Shown: piece by piece, positions 8,352 to 16,681 of the stretch
Position numbering within the stretch: the first letter of the stretch is position 1
Layout of the letters: every line of letters begins with the position of its first letter
Assembly (NCBI RefSeq): GCF_017115105.1
Contig: NZ_JABXKH010000067.1
Span: 54,518-107,595, forward strand
DNA from: Nostoc sp. NMS2
GTDB taxonomy: Bacteria > Cyanobacteriota > Cyanobacteriia > Cyanobacteriales > Nostocaceae
DNA: 53,078 nt
Direction: 5' to 3'
Notes under the pieces: generated by a model
The model's database searches: none
What the model was told of the DNA's origin: nothing
Seen by the model: only the letters and a program-made list of their open reading frames with translations
Translations under genes and position numbers: made by a program

Positions 8352-9758
8352 ATGCATCTCAATCAAACTAACCATCAAAAAAAAAATATTTTGGTCGTCG
8401 ATGATACCCCAGATAATTTGCGGCTTTTATCGGCAATGTTGACTGCACAAGGTTTTGAAGTTCGCAAAGCTTTAAACGGTAAAATGGCACTAACTGCATG
8501 TCAAATGGTTTTGCCGGATGTGATTTTGCTGGATATCAATATGCCAGGCATGGATGGCTATCAGGTTTGTCAACAACTGAAGGCTGACGATAAAACTTGT
8601 GAAGTCCCAGTAATTTTTATCAGCGCCCTGGATGATGTTGTGGATAAAGTAAAAGCTTTTGATGTTGGTGGTGTAGATTATATTGCCAAACCTTTTCATG
8701 GGGCAGAGGTTGTGTTGCGAATTGAAAATCAGATTAATTTACGTTTGCTGCAAGTTAGACTGCAAGAAAAAAACTTTTTATTACAAGAGGCTCTTGACAA
8801 CTTAAAATCCGCTCAAGTTCAACAGATTCAGAACGAAAAGATGGTGGCGCTGGGGCAGTTAGTGGCTGGGTTGGCTCATGAGATTAATAATCCCATCAGT
8901 TTTATTTATGGTAATCTCCAATATGCTGGTCAATATGTGCAAGACCTAGTAAATCTGATTGAAGTTTATCAACAGGAATATCCCAAACCCACGCCAAAAA
9001 TCCAGCAAATATCCCAAGATGTAGACCTGAATTTTGTGATTAACGATCTACAAAACCTCATAGGTGCAATGTATAGAGGCTCCGATCGGATTCGGGAAAT
9101 TGTTTTGGCGCTACAACACTTTTCTCGGCATGATGAAGCAGAGATGAAGCGGGTAAATATCCATGAAGACATCGAAAATACTTTGGTGATGTTACAACAT
9201 CGACTTAGAGAAGCAGCAAACCGTCCCGCAATTATGGTAGTGAAAGATTATGGTAACTTGCCCCTAGTTACTTGTTATGCGAGTGAACTAAACCAGGTAT
9301 TTATGCATTTATTGAATAATGCTATTGATGCGATAGAAGAGGGAATGGGGAGTAGGGAGTGGGGAGTGAGGAATCAATTTTTAGAAGAGGGAGTGGGGAA
9401 GGTGGGGCCCCCTCTGGGGATAAGGGGTAATGGGGAATGGGGAGTGGGGAAGCAATCTTCTACTCCCTACTCCCTACTCCCTACTCCCCAGATTAGGATT
9501 CACACAGAGGTGACAGACTTAAATACAATCAAAATTGCGATCGCAGATAATGGCCCTGGTATAGAAGAATCGTTGCGATCGCGTTTATTTGACCCATTTT
9601 TTACCACAAAACCTGTGGGCAAAGGTAGTGGACTAGGATTATCTATCAGCTATCAGATTATCGTCCAAAAACACCGAGGAAATATTACCTGCATTTCTTC
9701 TGTTGGGCAAGGAGCAGAGTTTGCGATCGAAATTCCCATTGAGCAACCTGAGCGTTAG
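8352..9758 (+). CDS. REC-HisKA-HATPase histidine kinase (atypical hybrid)
   Basis: The 468-residue soluble protein has an N-terminal REC domain (ILVVDD; Asp61 in LLDINMPGMDGYQ; IAKPFH), a short coiled coil, a HisKA domain with LAHEINNPISF (His176), and an HATPase domain with N box (LLNNAIDAIE), G1 (DNGPGI), F box (FDPFFTTKPVGKG) and G2 (GSGLGLSI). A low-complexity insertion of about 49 residues (331-379), made of GGGGAGTAGGGA-type repeats and their complement, sits between the N box and G1. Its REC resembles that of the upstream GGDEF-EAL protein, suggesting duplication within the cluster. It has its own 269-base leader. The stop overlaps the convergent xisI stop in the four bases TTAG (9755-9758). 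Confidence 0.9.
   Translation: MHLNQTNHQKKNILVVDDTPDNLRLLSAMLTAQGFEVRKALNGKMALTACQMVLPDVILLDINMPGMDGYQVCQQLKADDKTCEVPVIFISALDDVVDKVKAFDVGGVDYIAKPFHGAEVVLRIENQINLRLLQVRLQEKNFLLQEALDNLKSAQVQQIQNEKMVALGQLVAGLAHEINNPISFIYGNLQYAGQYVQDLVNLIEVYQQEYPKPTPKIQQISQDVDLNFVINDLQNLIGAMYRGSDRIREIVLALQHFSRHDEAEMKRVNIHEDIENTLVMLQHRLREAANRPAIMVVKDYGNLPLVTCYASELNQVFMHLLNNAIDAIEEGMGSREWGVRNQFLEEGVGKVGPPLGIRGNGEWGVGKQSSTPYSLLPTPQIRIHTEVTDLNTIKIAIADNGPGIEESLRSRLFDPFFTTKPVGKGSGLGLSISYQIIVQKHRGNITCISSVGQGAEFAIEIPIEQPER
9342..9488 (+). repeat. GGGGAGT/ACTCCCC palindromic insertion within kinase gene
   Basis: This in-frame tract is built of GGGGAGTAGGGAGTGGGGAG-type units on the left and CTACTCCCTACTCCC-type complement on the right, so the RNA can fold into a long hairpin. 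It contains GGGGCCCCCTCTGGGGATA (9404-9422), which is also present intergenically at 48707-48725, showing that the tract is a mobile or spreading repeat and not ancestral kinase sequence. Confidence 0.75.
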
Positions 9759-10090
9759 CCAACAGCAAACTCAGTAAATTGTCTTTTGAAGGGTGAATGA
9801 AAAGCCAATACAATATCTTGTTTGGGTATACCTCGATTAGTAAGCTCATTGGCAATACCTCCTTCAGTCCCATCGTGCTGAATCCAAATTTTTTCGTTTT
9901 TAATATCTAGATGTAAAATACAACCATATATACGGCGTTTATTTGACCAGCCTGCATGAACAAGTTGATAGCGATCGCGATCGCTATCAAAAATTACTTC
10001 AGCTTCAACTTCTTCATTACTAGATTTAAATTGACTGTAAGCCTGTAACAATTCTTTAATTATTTGACGGTATTGTTCTACTTTTGCCAT
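9755..10090 (-). CDS. xisI: XisI family protein
   Basis: The 111-residue product matches the XisI family at its typical length, with the hallmark stretches DSDRDRYQLVHAGW, GCILHLDIKNEKIWIQHDGTE and IVLAFHSPFKRQFTEFAVG. XisI was named as a factor controlling excision of the fdxN element during heterocyst development in Anabaena, but xisH/xisI pairs are widespread in cyanobacteria and most have no known element; here none is visible. It overlaps the upstream xisH by 13 bases, so translation is coupled. Its stop interlocks with that of the convergent kinase gene. Confidence 0.9.
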   Translation of the reverse strand: MAKVEQYRQIIKELLQAYSQFKSSNEEVEAEVIFDSDRDRYQLVHAGWSNKRRIYGCILHLDIKNEKIWIQHDGTEGGIANELTNRGIPKQDIVLAFHSPFKRQFTEFAVG

Positions 10091-10494
10091 TTGACAATCA
10101 TCTCCTCTTCTGGGTCGAAAATAATCAGTCGAACTTGGTAACGTTGAATTAACAAGCGCGGTAGTTCTAAACTGAAAAAGGAACGATATGTATCAAAAGG
10201 AACTGCTAAATACAGTAGTCTCTGGGGTTTCTCTTCTTCAAGTGCCAGTTGATATTTAAGAAACTGTCCTAAAGCAGTACTAAATTCTGTTGTAGCAGAT
10301 GGACTCACAAAACTTTTGACTTCAACAGCAATTTTTTCTTCGTCTCGTTCAGCTGCTAGAATTTTCTCTGCACCAAGGTCTATGTACATATCCAATCCAC
10401 CAAAACGTAGAAAGAAAGGGTCATTGGTAATCAGCCAACCATCTTTTTCTAAAGCGTGTTTTACTGCATCATGGAAAATGTCTTTGGCTGGCAT
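10078..10494 (-). CDS. xisH: XisH family protein (nuclease-fold)
   Basis: The 138-residue protein begins MPAKDIFHDAVKHALEKDGW, the standard XisH start, and runs through the conserved FGGLDMYIDLGAE and EKIAVEVKSF. Asp39, Glu58 and Lys60 form a D...ExK arrangement like the PD-(D/E)XK nuclease core, as noted for the family. With xisI it forms a two-gene leftward operon. Known role: required with XisC/XisF/XisI for fdxN-element excision in Anabaena; the general function of the many paralogous pairs is unsettled, and an addiction-like role is possible. Length and motifs are complete. Confidence 0.9.
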   Translation of the reverse strand: MPAKDIFHDAVKHALEKDGWLITNDPFFLRFGGLDMYIDLGAEKILAAERDEEKIAVEVKSFVSPSATTEFSTALGQFLKYQLALEEEKPQRLLYLAVPFDTYRSFFSLELPRLLIQRYQVRLIIFDPEEEMIVKWQK

Positions 10495-10819
10495 AAATGA
10501 CTGTTGAGCGGTTGAATTTCATTATGCCTTGAGTTTAGGGACTTCCAAATAAAAAAATATCCCATCGCTTTAAGGGCAAGGGGGCAGGGAGCAGGGGGAG
10601 GGAAAATCGTAGTAAAGTACAGAGATTGGATAATTTATTTTTTGGAGTTCCCTTAACTGTTGATTAATCAGTTGTGAAAATACAACACTTTGCTTTTGAA
10701 GTGAGGTACAAATGCAGGACTAAAGATCATATATAAAAAGTATCTACTTCCTGCCTCTCCTACCTCCTGCCTCAAAACCCGTAGCTCTTTGCACTTCATG
10801 CAAAAGAAAACTGCTGTAA
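10495..10819. other. 325-base intergenic region with GGGGAG repeat
   Basis: The gap lies between divergently placed ends: upstream of xisH and downstream of the leftward kinase operon. It holds a short GGGGCAGGGAGCAGGGGGAG tract (about 10578-10600) and a CTTCCTGCCTCTCCTACCTC-type tract (about 10750-10775), which are the two strands of the same repeat type found inside several genes here. No gene or clear promoter was recognised. Confidence 0.45.
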
Positions 10820-12433
10820 TCACTCTGACAGGTTTAACGGCAATTTAACTGTGAACATCGTCCACCCCTGAAAACTGGTAACTTCAATTGTGCCTTGGAG
10901 ATATTCTACTAACTTCTTCACTAATGCTAAACCTAATCCTGTGCCACCATGTTGCCAGCGATCGCTCTGAGGAATTCGGTAAAATGGCTCAAATATCCGA
11001 GCTTGTTCTTTTGTGGGGATTATCACCCCAGAATTACTAATTGTAATTTGAAAGTAGGGAACTTGCAGATTATCTAATATACCAGAATTGATTAGACTTT
11101 TTGTGGTGTCGATGAGCCGAACATCCACCGTAATCTGTCCTTCAAGCGGAGTATATTTACAAGCATTGTTGAGTAACTCTGAGACAATTTCGGTCAGGCT
11201 GGGCAAGTCTGAAACTAAAGGTGGTAAATTTGGCACAATACTAACTTGCAAAGCTTGTTGCATCGCTCTAGCCCTTTCTTCAAAATACTCGGCAACGTGA
11301 GGCAGCCAGTTTTGGAGTTGAATTGAAGTTAATTCCAATGGATAGACATCTGCATCAATCATTCGGATGTGCAGCAAATTGTCTACCAGATCCAATTCTT
11401 GTTCGCACTGATCGCGCAGAATAGCTAAGTAGCGGGCTACAGATTCGGATGGAAAAAGTGTGTTTGAATTTAAGCTACCCGGCCGATCAAGAATATTTTC
11501 TAGGGCGGAGATTGCCATTTTAATGTTTGACAAAGGCGTTCGCATTTCATGAGAAGTGGTTGCGAGAAAATCCTCTTTCAACTGGTTCAGCCGTTGGAGT
11601 TCTGCCACTTGAATTTCTAGTTGTTGGGCACGTTCTGTTGCGAGATTGTGTTCTTCGGTTAGCCGTCGTTGTGTGTCATCCCGAAAAACTAGTACTGCTC
11701 CTGTAATCATGCCACTGTTGTCTCTCAGGGGAGTAGCACTATCAGCTACTGGTATAGTTGTCCCGTCTCTAGTAATTAGTAGAATTCGACTGCCTAGATA
11801 GATAGTAGTTTCTTGTTGGAGGGCTGCGATAATTGGATTTTGGGCAGGGATCTGAGTTTGTTCGTCAACGAGTCGGAACACCTCAGTTAACATCCGTCCC
11901 TTGGCTTCATCCCATCGCCACCCTGTTAATGCTTCACCTGCCTGATTTAGGTACTTGACGCGCAACTCAGGATCGACCACAACCACTCCATCACCCATTC
12001 CCCGCAGCACAGAACTCAAAAATTGCTCGCTTTCGTAGCGATTGAGTGCTGTTTGAATGGCAACGTAAAGTTCTTCTTCCTTGATGGGTTTGAGAATATA
12101 CCCAAAGGGGGATGTCAGCGTTGCCCGCTCCACAGTAATTTTATCAGAGTGACCTGTGACATAGATAACAGGAATTTGCAAATTATGCCAAATTTGCTCA
12201 GATGCTTGGATACCGTCCATTTCACCGCGTAACCTAATATCCATTAAAATCAAGTTTGGGCGTAATTCAGTTGCTTTGGCAATTGCCTCTTCTGCGGAAT
12301 CAAGAATATCTACAACAAGATATCCTAAAGACTCTAAACTTTCTTGTAAGTTGATGGCAAGAATATATTCATCTTCAACAACAAGGATTCGCACTGTCTC
12401 CTTTTTATGTGTGTTTGATGGGATGCCAATCAT
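10820..12433 (-). CDS. REC-PAS-histidine kinase
   Basis: The 537-residue protein carries an N-terminal REC domain (ILVVEDEYILA; Asp65 in LILMDIRLRGEMDG; ILKPIKEEEL), a PAS domain (about 140-265) with the typical C-terminal VFRDDTQRR end, then HisKA with TTSHEMRTPLSN (His295) and HATPase with N box (LLNNACKYTP) and G2 (GTGLGLALVKKL). No membrane segment. Such receiver-first kinases often act as intermediates in a phosphorelay. It begins two bases after the stop of the 935-residue sensor upstream, so both are one operon and that sensor is its likely phosphodonor. The final target is not visible in the window. Confidence 0.9.
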   Translation of the reverse strand: MIGIPSNTHKKETVRILVVEDEYILAINLQESLESLGYLVVDILDSAEEAIAKATELRPNLILMDIRLRGEMDGIQASEQIWHNLQIPVIYVTGHSDKITVERATLTSPFGYILKPIKEEELYVAIQTALNRYESEQFLSSVLRGMGDGVVVVDPELRVKYLNQAGEALTGWRWDEAKGRMLTEVFRLVDEQTQIPAQNPIIAALQQETTIYLGSRILLITRDGTTIPVADSATPLRDNSGMITGAVLVFRDDTQRRLTEEHNLATERAQQLEIQVAELQRLNQLKEDFLATTSHEMRTPLSNIKMAISALENILDRPGSLNSNTLFPSESVARYLAILRDQCEQELDLVDNLLHIRMIDADVYPLELTSIQLQNWLPHVAEYFEERARAMQQALQVSIVPNLPPLVSDLPSLTEIVSELLNNACKYTPLEGQITVDVRLIDTTKSLINSGILDNLQVPYFQITISNSGVIIPTKEQARIFEPFYRIPQSDRWQHGGTGLGLALVKKLVEYLQGTIEVTSFQGWTMFTVKLPLNLSE

Positions 12434-12435
12434 GT

Positions 12436-15243
12436 TTATGTCCGACTGTTTGTAAAAGTAATTTTGAACTGTGTTCCCTGGTGAGATTCAATTTCGAGTT
12501 TTCCTCTTAACTGTTTGACTAAACCCTGAACAAGTGTTATACCCAGTGTTTTGGCTTTCTTGCTATCAAAATTTTCAGGTAAACCAATGCCATTATCTCG
12601 AATAATGAGTGTCAAAATAGACTCAGATTCTTGATAAAACTTAACCTCAATTTTCCCTCTAATATTAGCAACAAAGGCATATTTCAAAGCATTGGAAACA
12701 AGTTCGTTGATAATCAAGCCACAAGGAATGGCAGTTTCGATGTCAAGGCTAGCATCATCAACTTGAATATCCAGGTGAATCTGGCTGGAATTGACGTTAT
12801 AAGAATCAAATAAATGAGTGATTAAATCTGGGATGTATTGAGCAAAATCAATATCAGCAAGGTCTTCAGAGCAGTACAGTTTTTCATGGACTAGGGCAAT
12901 GGAGGCAATCCGGTTTTGGCTATCACGCAAAATAGCTGTCACCACAGGATCTTGTGTCCGTCTGCACTGCATTTGCAGCAAACTGCTGACAATTCCTAAA
13001 TTGTTCTTTACCCGATGGTGAATTTCTTGAAGTAATACTTCTTTTTCTTTGAGAGAGGCTTTGATTTTTTCCTCTGCTTGCTTATGCTCGGTGATATCTT
13101 GTTGGACAGCTACAAGGACGCTGCCATACTCAGGATGGTCAAAAATGCAAGCGTTTGCCCTACACCAGAAAGAAGTACCATCTTTCTTAATGTTATGAAC
13201 TTCATAAGTAGCTTCACCGTTTTGAATAACGACAGTGCTAATTGCTTGATTCACTTCTTCAGGTGTAGTATGTTCGTTTCCGTAGTTGACAATCGACACA
13301 TGCTGACCAATTAATTCACCAGGTTCATAGCCAAACATTTGCTCAAATTTAGGATTGGTGTAGACAAACACGCCATCTGTGGCACGAACTAGGCAAACTC
13401 CCTCTGCTATGTTACGGGTAATTACTGCTTGCAGTTCTAACATCTGTTCAGCGCGTTTGCGTAAGCGAAGCTCGTCGTAGATATCGCTGATTTCAACTAC
13501 AACAATGCCCACACTAATAGGTTGATCGGCTTCAGATTGAATCGGAAAATAGGAAGCTAGCCAAGTTCTGATCACACCTGGGAGTTTTAGAGTCTCTCCA
13601 GTTATCTCCAAATCCAGAATCGATTCGCCCGTTGTCAAAACATGTTCCAATACCTGCTCCAAGTTTGGTGTCAAATTGGGGAGAATCTCCTGTAGTGTTT
13701 TGCCAATATGGGCTGATGCGGGAATACCATGAATTTCTGCTAATGCTTCATTAATAAATGAAAAACGTAGTTCTCGATCAACAATACTTATACCAACGGG
13801 TGCGCTATTGATGAAGGCATCTAATAACTTTTGCTTATGAGCCAGTTCTCGCTTTAGAACTTTGCGATCGCTTAGTGCGGCTTGTTGTTCGGTGATATCT
13901 CGTCCTTCTGGAATCAACAAAACGACTTTACCTGTCTCATCTAGAAGCGGACGCAGTGAAAAATCGATTGTTGCTACTCGGTTATTTGCACCTAGAACAT
14001 CAACTTTATAGCGAACAAACTTTCCCTTAGCAGCAAGAGCGATCGCTTGTTTTAATTCTTCTTGAGTTTGTGGTGAAATTGTCCACCAGTGTGCTTCCCA
14101 AAAAGGGCGATTGATCACATTTTCAAGCTTAAGTCCGCCAAAACTTAGCATAGTCTGGTTCGCTTCCAGTAAAGTGCCAGATGGCGTTAGCAGTCCTGTG
14201 AATTGGAAAGTGTTATTAAAGATAGCGCGGAATCGGCGATCGCTTTCTTGCAACTTGGCAGTGCGTTCTTGTACTTTGACTTCTAACTTGGTGTTGAGGG
14301 TTTGGAGGTTGTGGTAAAGTTGGGCTTGTTGAATAGCGATCGCTAGTTGTACCGTCAGTTGGTTGAGCAATTCCACTTCAAATGCCTGCCATTGCCGGGG
14401 AGCAGAACATTGATGTACAACAAATAGCCCCCATTCAACTACTGGAGTTGCTATGTTTTCTACCAAAATTGGGACAACTAAATTCGCCTTGACCTGAAAC
14501 TGTTCTAATAATTGAATATGGTACTCACTTAAACCCGCTTCGTAAATATTCGGACTTGTCCAAATTTTTCCTCTGCGGTATTTTTCCCCCTGGCTTTCTT
14601 GAAAACAGGTATCTTCAATCTTCAGTCCCAAACTTGGTTTCCATTCAGGCAACACTGACTCCGATACAATACAACCCTGCATCTGGTGAGTGAATTGATA
14701 CACCAGTACCCGATCTGCACCCAGTAACTGACGGACTTCTTGAACACTCGTAGTCAGAATATCTTCAAGCTTCAAAGATTTGCGGATATGCAGAGCGATC
14801 GCTCCTACTAGGCGTTGTTGTTCCTGCTGCTGTTCTAGCTGCTGCATTAGCTGCTTATGCTTGATCGCCCCATGAATCGTTCGGCAGAAATTTTCCTGGG
14901 TCAATTTTCCCTTGACTAGATAATCATCCACCCCACTTTTTATAGCTTGGACTGCGATCGTTTCGTCTCCCTGTCCAGTCAGCATAATTACTGAAATTTG
15001 GCGGTTGGAAGTTTGCCTCTGTAACTTAGTGACAAATTCCAGCCCGTCTAAATCGGGTAATCGATAGTCCAACAAAATCACATCCGGTATTTTCCCTTGA
15101 CAAGCTTGTAGCGCCTTATTTCCAGACTCAAACTCGTAAATATCATAAGTGTAGCGATCGTCCCGCTCTAGGAAGCGTCGATACAAAACTCTGTCTTCAG
15201 CAGAGTCTTCTACAAAAAATACAGTTATTGCATTGACTCTCAT
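12436..15243 (-). CDS. REC-GAF-PAS-PAS-PAS-HisKA_2 sensor kinase
   Basis: The 935-residue soluble sensor has REC (residues 1-125; FFVEDSAEDR, Asp59 in LLDYRLPDLDG, Lys111), a GAF domain (about 145-310) with phytochrome-like context (LLGADRVLVYQF), three PAS domains (about 335-455, 480-600, 605-730), and a C-terminal HisKA_2-type kinase with EIHHRVKNNLGIVSSLLQMQ (His742/743), N box (NELVSNALKYAF) and G1 (DNGIGL). The GAF lacks an obvious bilin-binding Cys in a canonical context, so a bound chromophore cannot be claimed. A strong Shine-Dalgarno AGGAGG (complement of 15253-15258) precedes the ATG. It is the first gene of a leftward operon with the REC-PAS kinase. Confidence 0.9.
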   Translation of the reverse strand: MRVNAITVFFVEDSAEDRVLYRRFLERDDRYTYDIYEFESGNKALQACQGKIPDVILLDYRLPDLDGLEFVTKLQRQTSNRQISVIMLTGQGDETIAVQAIKSGVDDYLVKGKLTQENFCRTIHGAIKHKQLMQQLEQQQEQQRLVGAIALHIRKSLKLEDILTTSVQEVRQLLGADRVLVYQFTHQMQGCIVSESVLPEWKPSLGLKIEDTCFQESQGEKYRRGKIWTSPNIYEAGLSEYHIQLLEQFQVKANLVVPILVENIATPVVEWGLFVVHQCSAPRQWQAFEVELLNQLTVQLAIAIQQAQLYHNLQTLNTKLEVKVQERTAKLQESDRRFRAIFNNTFQFTGLLTPSGTLLEANQTMLSFGGLKLENVINRPFWEAHWWTISPQTQEELKQAIALAAKGKFVRYKVDVLGANNRVATIDFSLRPLLDETGKVVLLIPEGRDITEQQAALSDRKVLKRELAHKQKLLDAFINSAPVGISIVDRELRFSFINEALAEIHGIPASAHIGKTLQEILPNLTPNLEQVLEHVLTTGESILDLEITGETLKLPGVIRTWLASYFPIQSEADQPISVGIVVVEISDIYDELRLRKRAEQMLELQAVITRNIAEGVCLVRATDGVFVYTNPKFEQMFGYEPGELIGQHVSIVNYGNEHTTPEEVNQAISTVVIQNGEATYEVHNIKKDGTSFWCRANACIFDHPEYGSVLVAVQQDITEHKQAEEKIKASLKEKEVLLQEIHHRVKNNLGIVSSLLQMQCRRTQDPVVTAILRDSQNRIASIALVHEKLYCSEDLADIDFAQYIPDLITHLFDSYNVNSSQIHLDIQVDDASLDIETAIPCGLIINELVSNALKYAFVANIRGKIEVKFYQESESILTLIIRDNGIGLPENFDSKKAKTLGITLVQGLVKQLRGKLEIESHQGTQFKITFTNSRT

Positions 15244-15352
15244 GGATATCAGCCTCCTAAGAAAGCTGCGGGAGTAGGGAGAAGAATTAATAACTTATGC
15301 GAGGTTCAATACAGACTAATATTTTTAGTCGCATAACACGCATAATAGAATA

Positions 15353-16525
15353 GTGACTGATCTGTTCGTCCCTTTACAATCTCTCAAACAAGGTGACTGG
15401 TTCAAGCTCATCTGCGGAGCTAGCTTCCAGCATTTGCCGGCAGTCAGAAATTTAACGTTAGCCTATACTTTGGCGGGCGCTGACTGCATAGATGTTGCAG
15501 CTGATCCAGCAGTGATTGCAGCAGCGCAAGCAGGGCTACAAATAGCTAAAACTCTAGCTAAAGATGCCCAAAAGCGAGGCTTTGACTACAAAGGCAACTT
15601 ACCCTTTTTAATGGTCAGCCTAAACGATGGAGAAGACCCCCATTTTCGCAAAGCAGAATTTAATCCTACTGAGTGTCCTAGAGACTGCCCTAGACCCTGT
15701 GAACGGATTTGTCCGGCACAAGCAATCGTGTTTGACATTATCAAAGAAAACTTTTCGGGAGTAGTTTCCGAAAAGTGTTATGGCTGCGGTCGGTGCATCC
15801 CAATTTGTCCTTATGGTATAATTTATACAGCTTCATACGTGACAACGCCAGGAGCGATCGCGCCATTAGTAATGTCAACAGGAGTAGATGCCGTAGAAAT
15901 CCATACACAAGTAGGGCGGTTGGCAGAATTTCAGAGATTGTGGCAAGCAATTTCACCCTGGGCCGATCAATTAAAGGTACTAGCCATCAGCTGTCCCGAT
16001 GGCGAAGGGATGACTGATTACCTAAGAGCAGTGTATGACCTGATTGCCCCGCTCAAAAGTGCTTTAATTTGGCAAACCGACGGTCGTTCTATGAGTGGCG
16101 ATATCGGCGATGGCACTACAATAGCCGCAGTGAAATTAGGGCAGAAAGTTTTGGCAGCGAAATTACCGGGATATGTGCAGTTAGCAGGCGGCACAAATAG
16201 CTATACCGTTGCTAAGTTAAAGGCAATGGGACTACTTAAAGAGGCAGAGGGGCAGGGAGCAAAGAGCAGGGGGAAATTTTCTTCTCCTTTGCCCCCTGCC
16301 CCCTGCCCCCTATCCTCCATCGCCGGGGTCGCCTACGGTAGCTACGCCCGTGTACTGCTGTCACCAATTCTCGAAAAGTTAGAGAATAAGGAGGTAAGTA
16401 ACACCAATATGAAGGCGACTATTTGCCTAGAAGAAGATGAAGTATTACTTTGGCAAGCTGTAGAACTTGCCCATTCTCTCGTTTCCCAGATAAAGTCATC
16501 TCAGAGAAGGGAGAGTGAGCATTAA
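15353..16525 (+). CDS. ldpA: LdpA, light-dependent-period iron-sulfur protein
   Basis: The product (390 residues from a GTG start) matches LdpA, a redox-sensing Fe-S protein that conveys light intensity to the cyanobacterial circadian clock and affects stability of CikA/KaiA. Visible motifs are CPRDCPRPCERICPA (about 101-115) and CYGCGRCIPICPYG (about 142-155), which together supply ligands for 4Fe-4S clusters. The N-terminal MTDLFVPLQSLKQGDWFKLICGASFQ is family-typical; the GTG is chosen because no in-frame ATG allows this start. Near residues 295-320 a low-complexity insertion (GQGAKSRGKFSSPLPPAPCP) interrupts the family sequence. It stands alone, divergent from the kinase operon and 156 bases before ycf45. 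Confidence 0.9.
   Translation: MTDLFVPLQSLKQGDWFKLICGASFQHLPAVRNLTLAYTLAGADCIDVAADPAVIAAAQAGLQIAKTLAKDAQKRGFDYKGNLPFLMVSLNDGEDPHFRKAEFNPTECPRDCPRPCERICPAQAIVFDIIKENFSGVVSEKCYGCGRCIPICPYGIIYTASYVTTPGAIAPLVMSTGVDAVEIHTQVGRLAEFQRLWQAISPWADQLKVLAISCPDGEGMTDYLRAVYDLIAPLKSALIWQTDGRSMSGDIGDGTTIAAVKLGQKVLAAKLPGYVQLAGGTNSYTVAKLKAMGLLKEAEGQGAKSRGKFSSPLPPAPCPLSSIAGVAYGSYARVLLSPILEKLENKEVSNTNMKATICLEEDEVLLWQAVELAHSLVSQIKSSQRRESEH
16240..16318 (+). repeat. GGGGCAGGGAGC/GCCCCCTGCCCC hairpin inserted in ldpA
   Basis: The tract reads as a G-rich half (AGAGGGGCAGGGAGC, GAGCAGGGGG), an A/T spacer, and a C-rich half (TTTGCCCCCTGCCCC, CTGCCCCCTATCC), forming an imperfect hairpin. It keeps the reading frame of ldpA. 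The same unit type appears intergenically at about 10578, 19460 and 25577. Confidence 0.7.
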
Positions 16526-16681
16526 TTAAGCATAATTACTAGGTACAAAAGGATACTGTAATTTATGTTTAATTTATGTTTGTATAGTCAAGGTAGGAGG
16601 TTTGAGCATTGAATGAGCGCTTGAGAACAGTTAGAAGCTGAAAGTATCTGATTTACTGTTGTTTCCGTCACCATAGAAAGC

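Noticed and set aside
12436..15243. GAF domain as a bilin-binding phytochrome or cyanobacteriochrome
   Set aside because: The region resembles phytochrome-type GAF domains, but no convincing chromophore Cys motif was seen.
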